Shown: piece by piece, positions 6,536-16,183 of the stretch | Layout of the letters: every line of letters starts with the position of its first letter | Numbering within the stretch: position 1 is the first letter of the stretch | Source: Claveliimonas ammoniilytica | GTDB taxonomy: Bacteria; Bacillota; Clostridia; Lachnospirales; Lachnospiraceae | Assembly (NCBI RefSeq): GCF_025567415.1 | Contig: NZ_JAOQJV010000005.1 | Coordinates: forward strand, 1-64,000 | DNA: 64,000 nucleotides | Direction: 5' to 3' | Translations under genes and position numbers: made by a program | Notes under the pieces: model-generated | Told to the model about the DNA's origin: nothing | The model's input: only the letters and a program-made list of their open reading frames with translations | Database searches by the model: none

Positions 6536-7189
6536 ATGAATGATATTGCGAATCCGTTATTCCAGGGCGTGAGCGATGCAGAATGGAAAGAAATGGAAGA
6601 GATGAATTGTCTGTGGGAGACGGAGTATCGGAAGAATGAGCGAATCTGTCAGATGGGAAATGTGATACACGAATTGGGGGTCGTGACGAAAGGTCGGGTC
6701 CATATTGAGACCGTAGATCCATGGGGGAATAAAAGTATCCTGAGTGAAGTGGGAGAAGGCGAAGTGTTTGCGGAGACGTATGCGTTCTGTGAGGAACCGA
6801 TGATGGTGGAAGTGTCTGCGGCTGAGGATACGAATGTACTCTGGCTGGATGTCCGCTGGATTCTAACAAATACAGGAAGCGGTTGGCAGGAGAAGATTCA
6901 GAAGAATATGCTGCAGATTTCGCTGCGGAAGAATCTGATCTTATCCCAGCGCATTTTCTGTACGACGCCGAAGACGATCAGAGAGCGTGTGCTTACGTAT
7001 CTGACAGCACAGTCATTGAAAGCGGACGGTGAGATTTTCGAGATTCCATTTAACAGGCAGCAGATGGCAGAATATCTGAATCTGGATCGAAGCGCCCTGT
7101 CAAAAGAACTTGGAAAAATGAAACAGGAAGGTATCTTGGATTTTCATAAGAATATGTTCCGGATTTTGAAGAAAGGATCGGTGGAGTGA
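6536..7189 (+). CDS. Crp/Fnr-family transcriptional regulator (second)
   Basis: A 217-residue protein with an N-terminal effector barrel (NERICQMGNVIHELGVVTKG, VGEGEVFAETYAF) and a C-terminal winged helix (FNRQQMAEYLNLDRSALSKE around residues 165-185). Clostridial paralogues of this type are commonly coupled to a ferredoxin-like gene, as here with the divergent 5668-6438 gene. The ribosome site AAAGGGG lies 8 bases before ATG. The stop codon overlaps the start of the SGNH hydrolase (TGATG). The effector is unknown. A perfect palindrome lies in its leader. Confidence 0.88.
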   Translation: MNDIANPLFQGVSDAEWKEMEEMNCLWETEYRKNERICQMGNVIHELGVVTKGRVHIETVDPWGNKSILSEVGEGEVFAETYAFCEEPMMVEVSAAEDTNVLWLDVRWILTNTGSGWQEKIQKNMLQISLRKNLILSQRIFCTTPKTIRERVLTYLTAQSLKADGEIFEIPFNRQQMAEYLNLDRSALSKELGKMKQEGILDFHKNMFRILKKGSVE

Positions 7190-7827
7190 TGAAAACAATT
7201 CTTTGTTATGGTGATTCTAATACGTATGGTTATAATCCTGTGACTGGCGGCAGATGGCCAGAGGACATCCGCTGGACAGGACGGTTACAGCAACTTTTGG
7301 GAGACGAGTATAAAGTAATCGAAGAAGGATGTAACGGAAGAACTACGATGTATAAGGCGCCGGGAGAGGGATGGAAGAGCGGTCTGGAATATCTCAAGCC
7401 ATGCCTGAATTCCCACAAGCCGGTCGATGCAGTGGTGATGATGCTTGGAACCAATGACCTGAAGATGGACTTTGGACTTTGTACGGAAGAGATCGCAGCA
7501 GGTGCGGAGAGACTGGTGAAGGAGATCCATGATTTTGCAGCAGAGAAGCAGAAGTTCTGCCCGAAGATCATATTGATGTCACCGCCGGAGATTGGGGAAA
7601 ATATCAGCAAGCTGACATTCGGAGATCATTTTGATGACAGCGCGATAACAAGATCTAAAGAATTTCCGGCCTGCTACAAGGCAGTAGCTGACCGGAATGG
7701 ATGTATTTTCCTGGATGCGGCACAGGCAGCCAAGCCATCCGAAGAGGATGCGCTGCATCTGATGCCGGAAGAACATAAAAGCTTAGCAGAATCAGTTTAT
7801 GCCTGCATTAAGGAGAATCAGATTTAA
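7189..7827 (+). CDS. SGNH/GDSL-family hydrolase (arylesterase-like)
   Basis: A 212-residue esterase-type protein with all four SGNH blocks: the nucleophile in YGDSNTYG (block I, near residue 9), GCNGRT (block II Gly-Asn region), GTNDLK (block III Asn, near residue 85), and DALHLMPEEH (block V Asp-x2-His, near residue 188). No signal peptide is visible, so it is probably cytosolic, acting on small esters. The chosen ATG at 7189 overlaps the stop of the upstream regulator by one base, which implies translational coupling. A GTG one codon earlier is possible but less likely. Confidence 0.88.
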   Translation: MKTILCYGDSNTYGYNPVTGGRWPEDIRWTGRLQQLLGDEYKVIEEGCNGRTTMYKAPGEGWKSGLEYLKPCLNSHKPVDAVVMMLGTNDLKMDFGLCTEEIAAGAERLVKEIHDFAAEKQKFCPKIILMSPPEIGENISKLTFGDHFDDSAITRSKEFPACYKAVADRNGCIFLDAAQAAKPSEEDALHLMPEEHKSLAESVYACIKENQI

Positions 7828-7910
7828 AGTTCGATGATGACCGGTTTGTGCTTCGTGAAAGGCAGGAACCGGTCTATGATATCGGAAGTATTTAAAAGCC
7901 GGATATCCGA

Positions 7911-7939
7911 TTTACGACAAGGGATGATTATGCTATCAT
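7911..7939 (+). promoter_or_regulatory. Extended -10 promoter for the MATE gene
   Basis: TTTACG (7911-7916), 17-base spacer, TATCAT (7934-7939) with a TGC extension just before the -10 box. The MATE start codon lies 31 bases after the box. Confidence 0.6.
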
Positions 7940-7970
7940 GTCTATGGTAGAGCATTGATTGGAGAAGAAC

Positions 7971-9326
7971 ATGAGTAAGAACAGACAGGTGGTTCTGACG
8001 GAAGGACCTATTTTGAAAGCATTGATTGCTTTGGCGCTGCCGATCATGGCAACGTCCTTTTTAAATACATTTTACAGCATTACGGACATGGCGTGGATTG
8101 GAATGCTTGGTTCACGTGCAGTGGCTGGTGTCGGTGTGGGCGGTATGTACGTGTGGCTGTCGCAGGGATTGTCTGCTCTGGCGAAAATGGGAGGACAGGT
8201 GAATGTAGCCCAGGCGCTGGGACGTGGAAGGCGTGATGAAGCAGGACAGTATGCCTGTTCAGCTGTCCAGCTTACGGTTATATTTGCTGTTATATTTGCG
8301 GCAGTCTGTACCCTTTTTACGGATGAACTGATCGCACTTTTTCATGTGGGAGATGCTGAGACGGTACGATATGCGGTGGTATATACACGGATTACCTGCG
8401 GACTGGTGATATTTTCCTATCTGACGTTCGTGCTTACGGGGATTTATACGGCACAGGGAGATTCGAAGACACCGCTCGTGGCGAATTTTCTGGGACTTTT
8501 TGTAAATGTAGTATTGGATCCGCTGTTGATACTGGGGGTTGGTCCATTTCCAAGACTGGAAGTAGTCGGTGCGGCGATCGCAACGGTATTGGCACAGTTT
8601 ATTGTAATGACGGTGTTGGTACTTGGTGTGATCAGAGACGGCAAGAAAAATGTATTGTCAGAATGTTATCTGTTTCGCCCTTCGGAAAAGAAATATTATC
8701 AGGGGATCTTTCGGATTGGTGTGCCTACGGCACTTCAAAGTACTGCATACTGTGCGATTTCCATGGTACTCACCCGTATGGTGGCAGATTTTGGCCCGGC
8801 GGCGGTGGCTGTCCAGAGGGTAGGGGGACAGGTAGAAGCATTGTCCTGGAATACGGCAGATGGATTCGCGGCGTCGATCAATGCATTTTCTGCGCAGAAT
8901 TACGGGGCAGGGAAGATGGACAGAATCCGTAATGGATATTGGATCGCATTCCGCACAATCGCAGCATGGGGATGCCTGATCATGGCACTCTTTTTCATCT
9001 TTCCGGAACCGTTGTCAGAGATATTCTTCCATGAAGCGGAAGCGATACAGATCTCAGTGAGTTATTTTCTGATCATTGGAATCAGTGAAGCATTTATGAG
9101 CGTGGAGCTGATGACGATAGGTGCACTGTCCGGTCTTGGAAGAACCAGACTGTGCAGCATCATCAGTATCGTGTTTACTGGATCCAGAATCCCATTTGCA
9201 ATGGCACTTGCGATCACACCGCTGGGATTGGATGGAATCTGGTGGGCAATGTCTCTGACTTCAGTGGTCAAAGGCATCATCTTTACGATAGTATTTCACA
9301 GGATTACACATAACGGTCGTTCGTAA
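7971..9326 (+). CDS. MATE-family efflux transporter
   Basis: A 451-residue membrane protein with twelve predicted hydrophobic segments in two repeated halves. The opening (LTEGPILKALIALALPIMAT) and the FLGLFVNVVLDPLLI and AQNYGAGKMDRI motifs are typical of the DinF/NorM-like MATE branch of clostridia. It would export drugs or metabolites using Na+ or H+. ATG 7971 with a GGAGAA ribosome site is preferred over the TTG at 7959. The 3' end overlaps the convergent DUF89 gene by 23 bases. Confidence 0.9.
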   Translation: MSKNRQVVLTEGPILKALIALALPIMATSFLNTFYSITDMAWIGMLGSRAVAGVGVGGMYVWLSQGLSALAKMGGQVNVAQALGRGRRDEAGQYACSAVQLTVIFAVIFAAVCTLFTDELIALFHVGDAETVRYAVVYTRITCGLVIFSYLTFVLTGIYTAQGDSKTPLVANFLGLFVNVVLDPLLILGVGPFPRLEVVGAAIATVLAQFIVMTVLVLGVIRDGKKNVLSECYLFRPSEKKYYQGIFRIGVPTALQSTAYCAISMVLTRMVADFGPAAVAVQRVGGQVEALSWNTADGFAASINAFSAQNYGAGKMDRIRNGYWIAFRTIAAWGCLIMALFFIFPEPLSEIFFHEAEAIQISVSYFLIIGISEAFMSVELMTIGALSGLGRTRLCSIISIVFTGSRIPFAMALAITPLGLDGIWWAMSLTSVVKGIIFTIVFHRITHNGRS

Positions 9327-10179
9327 GAATGCCGTTGTATAAATGTGTGTGGAAGCGTTTGGTAAATAAATCGCATTTACATAGGAAAAGATAATAAATA
9401 TTCAGTCCGCAGTATTGCAGACTTTCAAAGTTGCCCTGGCCTTTGGAAAGGATTACATCCGCCTGTTCCAGAAGGTCACGGGCTTCTTTTGATATGTCCG
9501 GGAGATAAGTTCCCTGCAGGCAGGTGCCATTACCGATGACCTTAACCAGATCCGGGAGCCCGACCTGACAGGCATCTTCCATGGTGGCATCGTTCAGTGC
9601 ATGACCGCCGCGGACGATGACGTGGATCTGCAGATCCGGGAACTGAGACATGATCGTGCGGATGAGAAGCTTGTCTAATACGATCTCGCCACAGTTGTCG
9701 GTCAGTAGTACCATATTTTTCGCTGATGTAAGATCTTGCATCAGTTCTTCAAATATCTGCTCATCGATTGTCTGGTCTTTCGCTTGCGACAAGAGTTCCA
9801 TTAATTTTTCGCTGTTTACATCAGACAGCACACCAAAGTCAATATAATTTCCCTTCATGACGTATTGTAAAGCACGGCGGATCGGGTCAGTGGCAGAAGA
9901 AATATCAGCATAGATCCAGTCTTCCTGTTCCAGCATAAGCTGATTGAAATGTTTCTTGATATCGGTATAATCGACGAACTGATCAAACATTTCTTTCTGA
10001 AGGGTAAGGATGCGGTTGACGATGACCGGGGAGCTTTCACCGGGAGCTATGTCTGTCAGAATGGAGAACAGTCGGCGGATGTAGGTGAGCCGTTCTTCTT
10101 CCGTGGCTGTATCCGGGTAATTTGTCAGGTGCTTTTTCAGCAGACACTGAGTACAGTATGAATTCCATCTTGTTTTCAT
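9304..10179 (-). CDS. DUF89/ARMT1-like metal-dependent phosphatase
   Basis: A 291-residue protein of the DUF89 family, whose characterized members are Mn/Ni-dependent damage-control phosphatases acting on abnormal sugar or cofactor phosphates. Family features visible are an N-terminal CTQCLLKK segment, LLTDNCGEIVLDKLL (catalytic Asp-Asn region, about residues 155-170), a GNGTCLQGTYL stretch and ILSKGQGNFESLQ (about 240-252). Length matches the compact prokaryotic type. The substrate cannot be deduced. Its 3' end overlaps the convergent MATE gene. Confidence 0.82.
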   Translation of the reverse strand: MKTRWNSYCTQCLLKKHLTNYPDTATEEERLTYIRRLFSILTDIAPGESSPVIVNRILTLQKEMFDQFVDYTDIKKHFNQLMLEQEDWIYADISSATDPIRRALQYVMKGNYIDFGVLSDVNSEKLMELLSQAKDQTIDEQIFEELMQDLTSAKNMVLLTDNCGEIVLDKLLIRTIMSQFPDLQIHVIVRGGHALNDATMEDACQVGLPDLVKVIGNGTCLQGTYLPDISKEARDLLEQADVILSKGQGNFESLQYCGLNIYYLFLCKCDLFTKRFHTHLYNGILTNDRYV

Positions 10180-10347
10180 AATTGATAAAATCCTTTCATT
10201 TGATTGTGTGAAAATGCCTGTAAAGTATTTTGTAAGGTGTACTTTTACAATCGGCGTTACGTTATATACATAGTATACTGCTTCATGTATAATAAACTCA
10301 ATAACAAAAATTGTATAAGACTATACAGGAAGTTACAGGGAGTGTGT

Positions 10348-12129
10348 ATGGGAGACAAGAATGGAAAAATACAACTGATCCTCAGATTTTCAAAGGGCAC
10401 CAGAGGGTGTTTTATCATTATTCTGCTGGCATCACTTGCGTCTACGCTTTTGAATTCGCTGATTCCGAGAATTTTTGGATTTACTATTGACCGTGTGCTT
10501 GTGGAAGATGGAATTCCGTACCTGAAAGAGCATATCTGGCTGATTTCGCTAGAGGTGATCGGCATTGCTCTTGTGAATGGAATTATGATCTATCTGTATC
10601 GGAGTCAGACGGCAAAGGCGGGAGAGACCTTTGCAAAGAATATGCGTGATATTCTGTTTGCACATGTGCAGAGACTGCCGATGAAGTGGCATGATGGTGT
10701 GCAGACAGGCGATATTATACAGCGTTGCACTGCAGATGTAGAGACAATAAGAAACTTTGTAGTTACCCAGGTGCTGGAAGTGTTTCGTACGGTGTTTCTG
10801 TTGGTGGTGTCGCTGGCAATGATGCTTACAATGAATATGAAGCTGACAGTGGTGGCACTTGCCTTTACACCGGTTGTTGTACTGTATTCCGGCATATTTT
10901 ATCATCTGATCGCGAAGAATTATACGGCAGCGGATGAGGCAGAAGGAGATCTGTCAACGGTGGTGCAGGAGAATGCGACGGGTGTGCGAGTAGTGCGGGC
11001 ATTTGGAAGAGAAAGGTTTGAAATTGATCAGTTTGATGAGAAAAATGAGATATTTGCCAGACTCTGGATCCGGCTTGGTACATTGTCGGGATTGTACTGG
11101 GCGGTGGGAGATCTGATTACCGGATTGCAGGTGCTTGTGATCGTAACGCTTGGTGCGATTGAGGCGGTGCATGGATCTATTACGGCCGGAGAATTTATCG
11201 CATTTGCATCTTATAATACGACGCTGGTATGGCCTGTGCGAAGCCTGGGAAGAATCCTGTCGGAAATGAGTAAGACGGGTGTGTCATTTGACCGAGTGAA
11301 TTACATTCTGGATTCGGCAGAAGAAGAAATGGGTGAGGGCGGCGTAATTCCGGAGCATACGGAGATTGCGTTTGACCACGTAAGTTTTGGATATGAAGAG
11401 AATCAGTCTGTGTTGGAAGATGTGAGCTTTCATATAAAAGAAGGGACAACCTGCGGTATTCTTGGTGGAACGGGAAGCGGTAAGACAACGATCGTACATT
11501 TGCTGGATCGACTTTATGAGTTGGAGAAGGGAACGGTACAGATCGGGGGTGTGGATATTCGTGATATTCCGAGAAGCTGGATACGCAGTCATGTAGGAAT
11601 GGTACTGCAGGAGCCTTTTTTATTTTCCAGAACCATCCGGGACAATATCGCAGCTGCCAATCCTGATGCGACGATGAATGAAATCCGTGAGGCTGCAAGG
11701 ATTGCCTGCGTGGATGATGCAATCATGGCATTTCCGGATGGATATGATACGATCGTGGGTGAGCGCGGTGTGACCTTGTCTGGCGGACAGAGGCAGCGGG
11801 TTGCAATCGCGCGGATGCTGATCGCAAAGGCACCGATCATGATCTTTGATGATTCGCTTTCCGCGGTGGATGCAGATACGGATGTGCGGATCCGGCGTGC
11901 ACTCCGGTCAAAAATGAAAGAAGCTACCGTAATTCTGATCTCGCACCGGATTACGACGCTGATGGAAGCAAATCAGATTCTGGTGCTGAATCATGGCGTG
12001 ATCGAGGAGTGTGGCACACATCAACAACTGATCCGTCACGGAGGCATTTATCAGAAAATCTATGAGATCCAGCTGAATCAGGATGACAGGAGACTTCTGA
12101 GTGAGGGAGGTGATTCTGATGCAGAGTAA
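10348..12129 (+). CDS. ABC exporter half-transporter, subunit 1
   Basis: A 593-residue fused permease-ATPase. Residues about 15-310 contain six transmembrane helices (ABC type-1 exporter fold). The ATPase domain shows Walker A GGTGSGKTT (about residue 378), signature LSGGQRQRVA (about 480), Walker B IMIFDDSLSAVD (about 502) and a switch His in LISHRITT. The Walker B residue after IMIFD is Asp where catalytic Glu is usual (FDDSLS), so this is probably the degenerate-site partner of a heterodimer. ATG 10348 with AGGGAG is chosen. The longer upstream frame has no ribosome site. The 168 bases before it include AT-rich promoter-like sequence but no confident boxes. Confidence 0.9.
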   Translation: MGDKNGKIQLILRFSKGTRGCFIIILLASLASTLLNSLIPRIFGFTIDRVLVEDGIPYLKEHIWLISLEVIGIALVNGIMIYLYRSQTAKAGETFAKNMRDILFAHVQRLPMKWHDGVQTGDIIQRCTADVETIRNFVVTQVLEVFRTVFLLVVSLAMMLTMNMKLTVVALAFTPVVVLYSGIFYHLIAKNYTAADEAEGDLSTVVQENATGVRVVRAFGRERFEIDQFDEKNEIFARLWIRLGTLSGLYWAVGDLITGLQVLVIVTLGAIEAVHGSITAGEFIAFASYNTTLVWPVRSLGRILSEMSKTGVSFDRVNYILDSAEEEMGEGGVIPEHTEIAFDHVSFGYEENQSVLEDVSFHIKEGTTCGILGGTGSGKTTIVHLLDRLYELEKGTVQIGGVDIRDIPRSWIRSHVGMVLQEPFLFSRTIRDNIAAANPDATMNEIREAARIACVDDAIMAFPDGYDTIVGERGVTLSGGQRQRVAIARMLIAKAPIMIFDDSLSAVDADTDVRIRRALRSKMKEATVILISHRITTLMEANQILVLNHGVIEECGTHQQLIRHGGIYQKIYEIQLNQDDRRLLSEGGDSDAE

Positions 12130-13939
12130 TAAAAAAGAACCGAAGAGCCTCAGTGTCGGAATCTGGAGACAGATGTTTCCGTTCTTCCGCCCATATCGTA
12201 AGGAATTTGCGACCACGTTTGGTCTGAATATATTGCTGATTCTTGTGGATGTGGCAGTTCCGCTATTCCAGAGCTATGCGATCGATCATTTTATCGTGCC
12301 GGATACACTGCACGGAATCTGGTTGTTTGCAATCGCATATGCGGGTGTAATCATTATGCAGATGGTCTGTGTGTTTTTCAGTGTCCGGGCGGCAATTACG
12401 ATTGAAATGAACGTGGGAAGAGATATGAAGAGAGCCCAGTTTGTGCATTTGCAGAAGCTTTCATTTTCTTATTATAATACAACTCCGGTAGGATATATCC
12501 ACGCGAGGGTGATGAGTGACACTTCAAAGATCGCATCAGTGATTGCCTGGGGACTGGTAGATATGTTCTGGGCGTTTGGGTATGTACTTGGTGTATTTGC
12601 CATCATGTTCGCATTGAACTGGAAGCTGGCAGTGATCATTATGCTGGTAGTTCCGTTTATTGCAGTGTTGACTTTTGTTTTTCAGAAAAAGATGCTGTTC
12701 TGGAACCGGAATATCCGAGAGGTTAATTCAGAAATAACAGGAGCGTTTAATGAAGGGATCACCGGAGTGGAAACCAGTAAGACGCTGGCGATGGAGGAGT
12801 TAAATGATCATACATTTTGTAATGTGACAGGACGGATGAAGTCGCACTCCATGACACTTGCCAGACTTACGGCAGTCTATATGCCGATGATTTTGTTCTT
12901 TAGTTCCGTAGTGACAGCGTTCGTGCTGGCGCGTGGCGGATATTTTGTAGAGCATCAGATCATTGCACTGGGTACATTGTCGGTATTTCTGTCTTATGCA
13001 GTGGGAATCTTTGAACCGATCCAGCAGCTGGCAAGGCTCCTGTCTGATATGATTTCCTGTCAGGCCAATATAGAACGAGTGGCAGATCTGCTGGAGCAGG
13101 AACCGAATATTACCGATACACCGGAGGTGTTGGAAAGGTATGGCGATTCGGCAGAGCCGAAGCGGGAAAACTGGGAACCGATCCGCGGGGATATCGAGTT
13201 CCGGGATGTGAGTTTCCGGTATCCGGATGGTAAAGAATATGTACTGGAACATCTGAATCTGAAGATACCGGTCGGAACAACAGTGGCAATCGTAGGGGAT
13301 ACGGGAGCTGGTAAGTCGACAATTGTGAACCTGGCAGGCAGATTCTTTGAGCCTACATCCGGAGAGATTTTAATTGATGGCGTGGATTATCGGAAACGTT
13401 CCCAGCTCTGGCTGCACAGTCAGATCGGATATGTGCTGCAGAATCCGCACCTGTTCTCCGGCACGATACGGGAAAATATACGATATGGGAGACTGGATGC
13501 TACGGATGCGGAAGTCGAAGAAGCCGCAAGACGGGTATCAGCAGATCAGGTAATTGACCGTATGGAGCAGGGCTATGATACGGATGTTGGCGAAGGTGGC
13601 GACCGTCTTTCTACCGGAGAAAAGCAGCTGATCTCATTTGCCAGAGCGATTCTTGCAAAGCCTGCGATCTTTGTCCTGGACGAGGCGACGTCTTCGATTG
13701 ATACCTGGACAGAACAGCTGATTCAGAAGGCAACGGATGAACTGCTGGCAGGGCATACATCATTTATGATCGCACACAGACTGTCAACGGTGCGCAATGC
13801 AGACCTGATTCTGGTGATGAAGGATGGAAAGATCATAGAACAGGGAAAACATCGGGAATTAATTGGCAGAAGAGGACATTATTATAACCTTTATTCCAGA
13901 CAGTTTGAGGAAGAGTGTATGATGGAGATATTTGACTGA
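12119..13939 (+). CDS. ABC exporter half-transporter, subunit 2
   Basis: A 606-residue fused permease-ATPase that overlaps the previous gene by 11 bases, so the two are translationally coupled and almost certainly form a heterodimeric multidrug-type exporter (BmrCD/LmrCD-like). The ATPase domain has Walker A GDTGAGKST (about residue 396), a signature variant LSTGEKQLIS (Gly to Thr in LSGGQ), Walker B IFVLDEATSSID with canonical Glu, and AHRLST. This subunit keeps catalytic Glu while subunit 1 keeps the intact LSGGQ, so one consensus ATP site forms at the interface. GGGAGG precedes ATG 12119. No terminator is obvious before the ptsH promoter. Confidence 0.92.
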   Translation: MQSNKKEPKSLSVGIWRQMFPFFRPYRKEFATTFGLNILLILVDVAVPLFQSYAIDHFIVPDTLHGIWLFAIAYAGVIIMQMVCVFFSVRAAITIEMNVGRDMKRAQFVHLQKLSFSYYNTTPVGYIHARVMSDTSKIASVIAWGLVDMFWAFGYVLGVFAIMFALNWKLAVIIMLVVPFIAVLTFVFQKKMLFWNRNIREVNSEITGAFNEGITGVETSKTLAMEELNDHTFCNVTGRMKSHSMTLARLTAVYMPMILFFSSVVTAFVLARGGYFVEHQIIALGTLSVFLSYAVGIFEPIQQLARLLSDMISCQANIERVADLLEQEPNITDTPEVLERYGDSAEPKRENWEPIRGDIEFRDVSFRYPDGKEYVLEHLNLKIPVGTTVAIVGDTGAGKSTIVNLAGRFFEPTSGEILIDGVDYRKRSQLWLHSQIGYVLQNPHLFSGTIRENIRYGRLDATDAEVEEAARRVSADQVIDRMEQGYDTDVGEGGDRLSTGEKQLISFARAILAKPAIFVLDEATSSIDTWTEQLIQKATDELLAGHTSFMIAHRLSTVRNADLILVMKDGKIIEQGKHRELIGRRGHYYNLYSRQFEEECMMEIFD

Positions 13940-13957
13940 TATTTTGCCTAGAATAAT

Positions 13958-13986
13958 TTGACAAGTATTCGTGAAAAGGTTATACT
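13958..13986 (+). promoter_or_regulatory. Strong sigma-A promoter for ptsHI
   Basis: Consensus TTGACA (13958-13963), 17-base spacer, TATACT (13981-13986). It leaves a leader of about 80 bases before ptsH that contains AT-rich sequence and a GGGAGG ribosome site. Confidence 0.9.
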
Positions 13987-14070
13987 AACAATTAGCAATG
14001 TGTATAGTTATGACTGGAAGTATACACTATTATTTATTAAATATAACAATCAATAAGGGAGGAAGATATT

Positions 14071-14334
14071 ATGGTATCTCAGAAAGTAACAGTTTCAAAT
14101 CCAACAGGAATCCACGCTAGACCAGCAGCAACATTAGCAAAGACAGCAGCTCCGTTCAAGAGCAGCATTATTCTTGTGGCAGGTGAGAAGAGACTTCAGG
14201 CTAAGAGCGTTCTGAACCTCATGTCTGCAGCTATCAAATGTGGAACAGAAATCACAGTTGAGTGTGATGGTGAAGATGAAGCAGAAGCACTCAAGACTGT
14301 AGTAGAAGCTATTGAAAGTGGACTGGGAGAGTAA
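14071..14334 (+). CDS. ptsH: Phosphocarrier protein HPr
   Basis: An 87-residue HPr of the sugar phosphotransferase system. The active-site His15 lies in NPTGIHARPAATLAK. The regulatory serine phosphorylated by HPr kinase lies in KSVLNLMSAAIKCG, so both phosphotransfer and CcpA-type carbon catabolite signalling are supported. It is the first gene after a consensus promoter and is followed 4 bases later by ptsI. Codon use is clean and typical of a highly expressed gene. Confidence 0.97.
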   Translation: MVSQKVTVSNPTGIHARPAATLAKTAAPFKSSIILVAGEKRLQAKSVLNLMSAAIKCGTEITVECDGEDEAEALKTVVEAIESGLGE

Positions 14335-14337
14335 TAT

Positions 14338-15942
14338 ATGGAACAGATTCGTGTTGAGAAGACAGCGTCCAGAGGCATCGTTGTTGAAAAAGTATATATG
14401 TATCTTGAGCCAGATCTGACTCCGGCAACCGGTACGATCGCTGATGATCAGGTTCAGGCTGAGATTGAGAAGTTCGAGGCAGCTAAGAATGCTGTTGTAG
14501 AAGAACTTGGTCAGCTTGCTGAAAAGAATGAGATCTTTGCGGCACATCTGGAAATTGCGAACGACTTTATGCTTCAGGATGGCGTTGAGAGCAAGATCAA
14601 GGACAGCAAGTCTAATGTAGAGCAGGCAATCAGCAACACAATTGATGAGTTTGCTATGATTTTTGCATCTATGGATGACGAGTACATGAAAGAAAGAGCT
14701 GCAGACGTACGTGATATTGGTAAGCGTATGATGGCAGTAGTTAAGGGCGTTAAGCTTCCGGATCTGGGAGTTTTGACTGAGCCTGTAATCGTTATGGCGA
14801 AAGATATGTATCCGTCTGATACAGTCAAGATCAATCCGGCGCTGGTTAAAGGTATCGTCACAGAAGAAGGCGGTGTTACAAGCCACGTATCTATCATTGC
14901 CAAGAGTCTTGGAATCCCGACACTGGTAGGTGTAAAGGGTATCCTTTCTAAGGTAGACGATGGAGAGTACATCTGTATGGATGCCGGAGAGGGTATTATT
15001 GTTGTGAAACCTGACGAGGATACAGAGAAGGAATATCTGGACAAGAAAGCTGCTTATGAGCAGGAAAGAGCACGTCTGGAAGGCCTGAGAAGTACTCCGG
15101 CAGTTACCAAGGACGGCAAGAGAATCTATCTGTGTGCTAACGTTGGTAATGTACAGGATATCAGAAATGCACTTCCGATGAATATTGATGGTGTAGGTCT
15201 GTTCCGTAGTGAGTTCCTTTACATGCAGAATACACACTTCCCGACAGAGGAAGAGCAGTTTGTGGTATACAAAGAGGCGGCAGAGCTTGCGTCTCAGGAA
15301 CTGACAATCCGTACACTGGATATCGGTGGAGACAAAGAACTGTCTTACTATGAATTTGAAAAAGAGGAGAATCCATTCCTTGGATGGAGAGCAATCCGTA
15401 TTTCTCTGGACATGAAGGATATGTTCAAAGAGCAGCTGAGAGCTATCCTGCGTGCAAGTGCATTTGGTCATGTGAGAATCATGTTCCCAATGATCATTGC
15501 TATGGAAGAGCTTAAGAATGCTAAGGCACTCGTGAAAGAATGTATGAAAGAGCTTGACGAAAGAGGACAGGCTTACGATAAGAATATCGAGATGGGTATG
15601 ATGATCGAGACACCTGCCAGTGTAATGCTTGCAGATGAATTCGCAAAAGAGGCTGATTTCTTTAGTATCGGAACGAACGATCTGACTCAGTACATTCTGG
15701 TTGTTGACCGCGGTAATAAGAAGATCGCCAAGATGTACGATTACTTCAATCCAGCTGTTGTACGTGCAATTAAGCAGGTAATTGAGGCAGGACACAAAGA
15801 AGGCATCAAAGTCGGCATGTGTGGTGAGATGGCTGGTGATCAGAAGGCTGTTGAACTTCTTCTGGATCTTGGTCTGGATGAGTTCAGTATGTCCGCTGGA
15901 AGCATCGATTACGTAAGAGAGCAGATACTTAACAGAGAATAA
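14338..15942 (+). CDS. ptsI: PTS enzyme I (PEP-protein phosphotransferase)
   Basis: A 534-residue enzyme I that takes phosphate from PEP and passes it to HPr. The phospho-histidine is in GGVTSHVSIIAKSLGIP (about residue 185). The PEP-binding domain shows GVGLFRSEFLYM, GGDKELSYYEFEKEENPFLG and MMIETPASVML, and the active-site Cys region is GMCGEMAGD (about residue 500). It is about 35-40 residues shorter than the E. coli protein, mainly at the C-terminus. All catalytic blocks are present. A long open frame on the opposite strand is an artefact of codon use. Confidence 0.97.
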   Translation: MEQIRVEKTASRGIVVEKVYMYLEPDLTPATGTIADDQVQAEIEKFEAAKNAVVEELGQLAEKNEIFAAHLEIANDFMLQDGVESKIKDSKSNVEQAISNTIDEFAMIFASMDDEYMKERAADVRDIGKRMMAVVKGVKLPDLGVLTEPVIVMAKDMYPSDTVKINPALVKGIVTEEGGVTSHVSIIAKSLGIPTLVGVKGILSKVDDGEYICMDAGEGIIVVKPDEDTEKEYLDKKAAYEQERARLEGLRSTPAVTKDGKRIYLCANVGNVQDIRNALPMNIDGVGLFRSEFLYMQNTHFPTEEEQFVVYKEAAELASQELTIRTLDIGGDKELSYYEFEKEENPFLGWRAIRISLDMKDMFKEQLRAILRASAFGHVRIMFPMIIAMEELKNAKALVKECMKELDERGQAYDKNIEMGMMIETPASVMLADEFAKEADFFSIGTNDLTQYILVVDRGNKKIAKMYDYFNPAVVRAIKQVIEAGHKEGIKVGMCGEMAGDQKAVELLLDLGLDEFSMSAGSIDYVREQILNRE

Positions 15943-15969
15943 GACAGAGTAAGTTTAAAAGGATTATGG

Positions 15970-16007
15970 AAAGCCTTCAGGTACGGTTGAGCCTGAGGGC
16001 TTTCTTG
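15970..16007 (+). terminator. Intrinsic terminator after ptsHI
   Basis: AAAGCCTTCAGG (15970-15981) pairs with CCTGAGGGCTTT (15992-16003) with one G-T wobble and a 10-base loop, followed by a CTTGC tail after the TTT. Confidence 0.85.
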
Positions 16008-16085
16008 CATCACAAGGATTCTTCAAGGCTTACGAGATATATTGCTAATGTTGTATAAATGACTTTTTTTGCGCAAATATATAGT

Positions 16086-16113
16086 TTCCATTCCCTGAAA
16101 AAGGTAGTATAAT
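16086..16113 (+). promoter_or_regulatory. Probable promoter for gdpP-rplI-dnaB
   Basis: TATAAT (16108-16113) is preceded 16 bases earlier by a weak -35 box, TTCCAT (16086-16091). The gdpP start codon is 70 bases downstream. Confidence 0.5.
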
Positions 16114-16183
16114 GTACGCATAGTGGAGTCACATGCCCAGAAAGGGCGCGCGTATGCGATTGTGTGCCGATGGAGGAGTCATC

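Noticed and set aside
10204..10347. Longer N-terminus for the first ABC half-transporter
   Set aside because: The extra 48 residues are Tyr/Cys/Lys-rich, lack a ribosome site and would cover the promoter region; AGGGAG supports ATG 10348.
14134..15795. 553-codon open frame on the minus strand opposite ptsH-ptsI
   Set aside because: It lies fully inside two highly conserved, strongly expressed genes, has no ribosome site, and its Cys/His/Leu-rich translation looks like codon-bias shadow.
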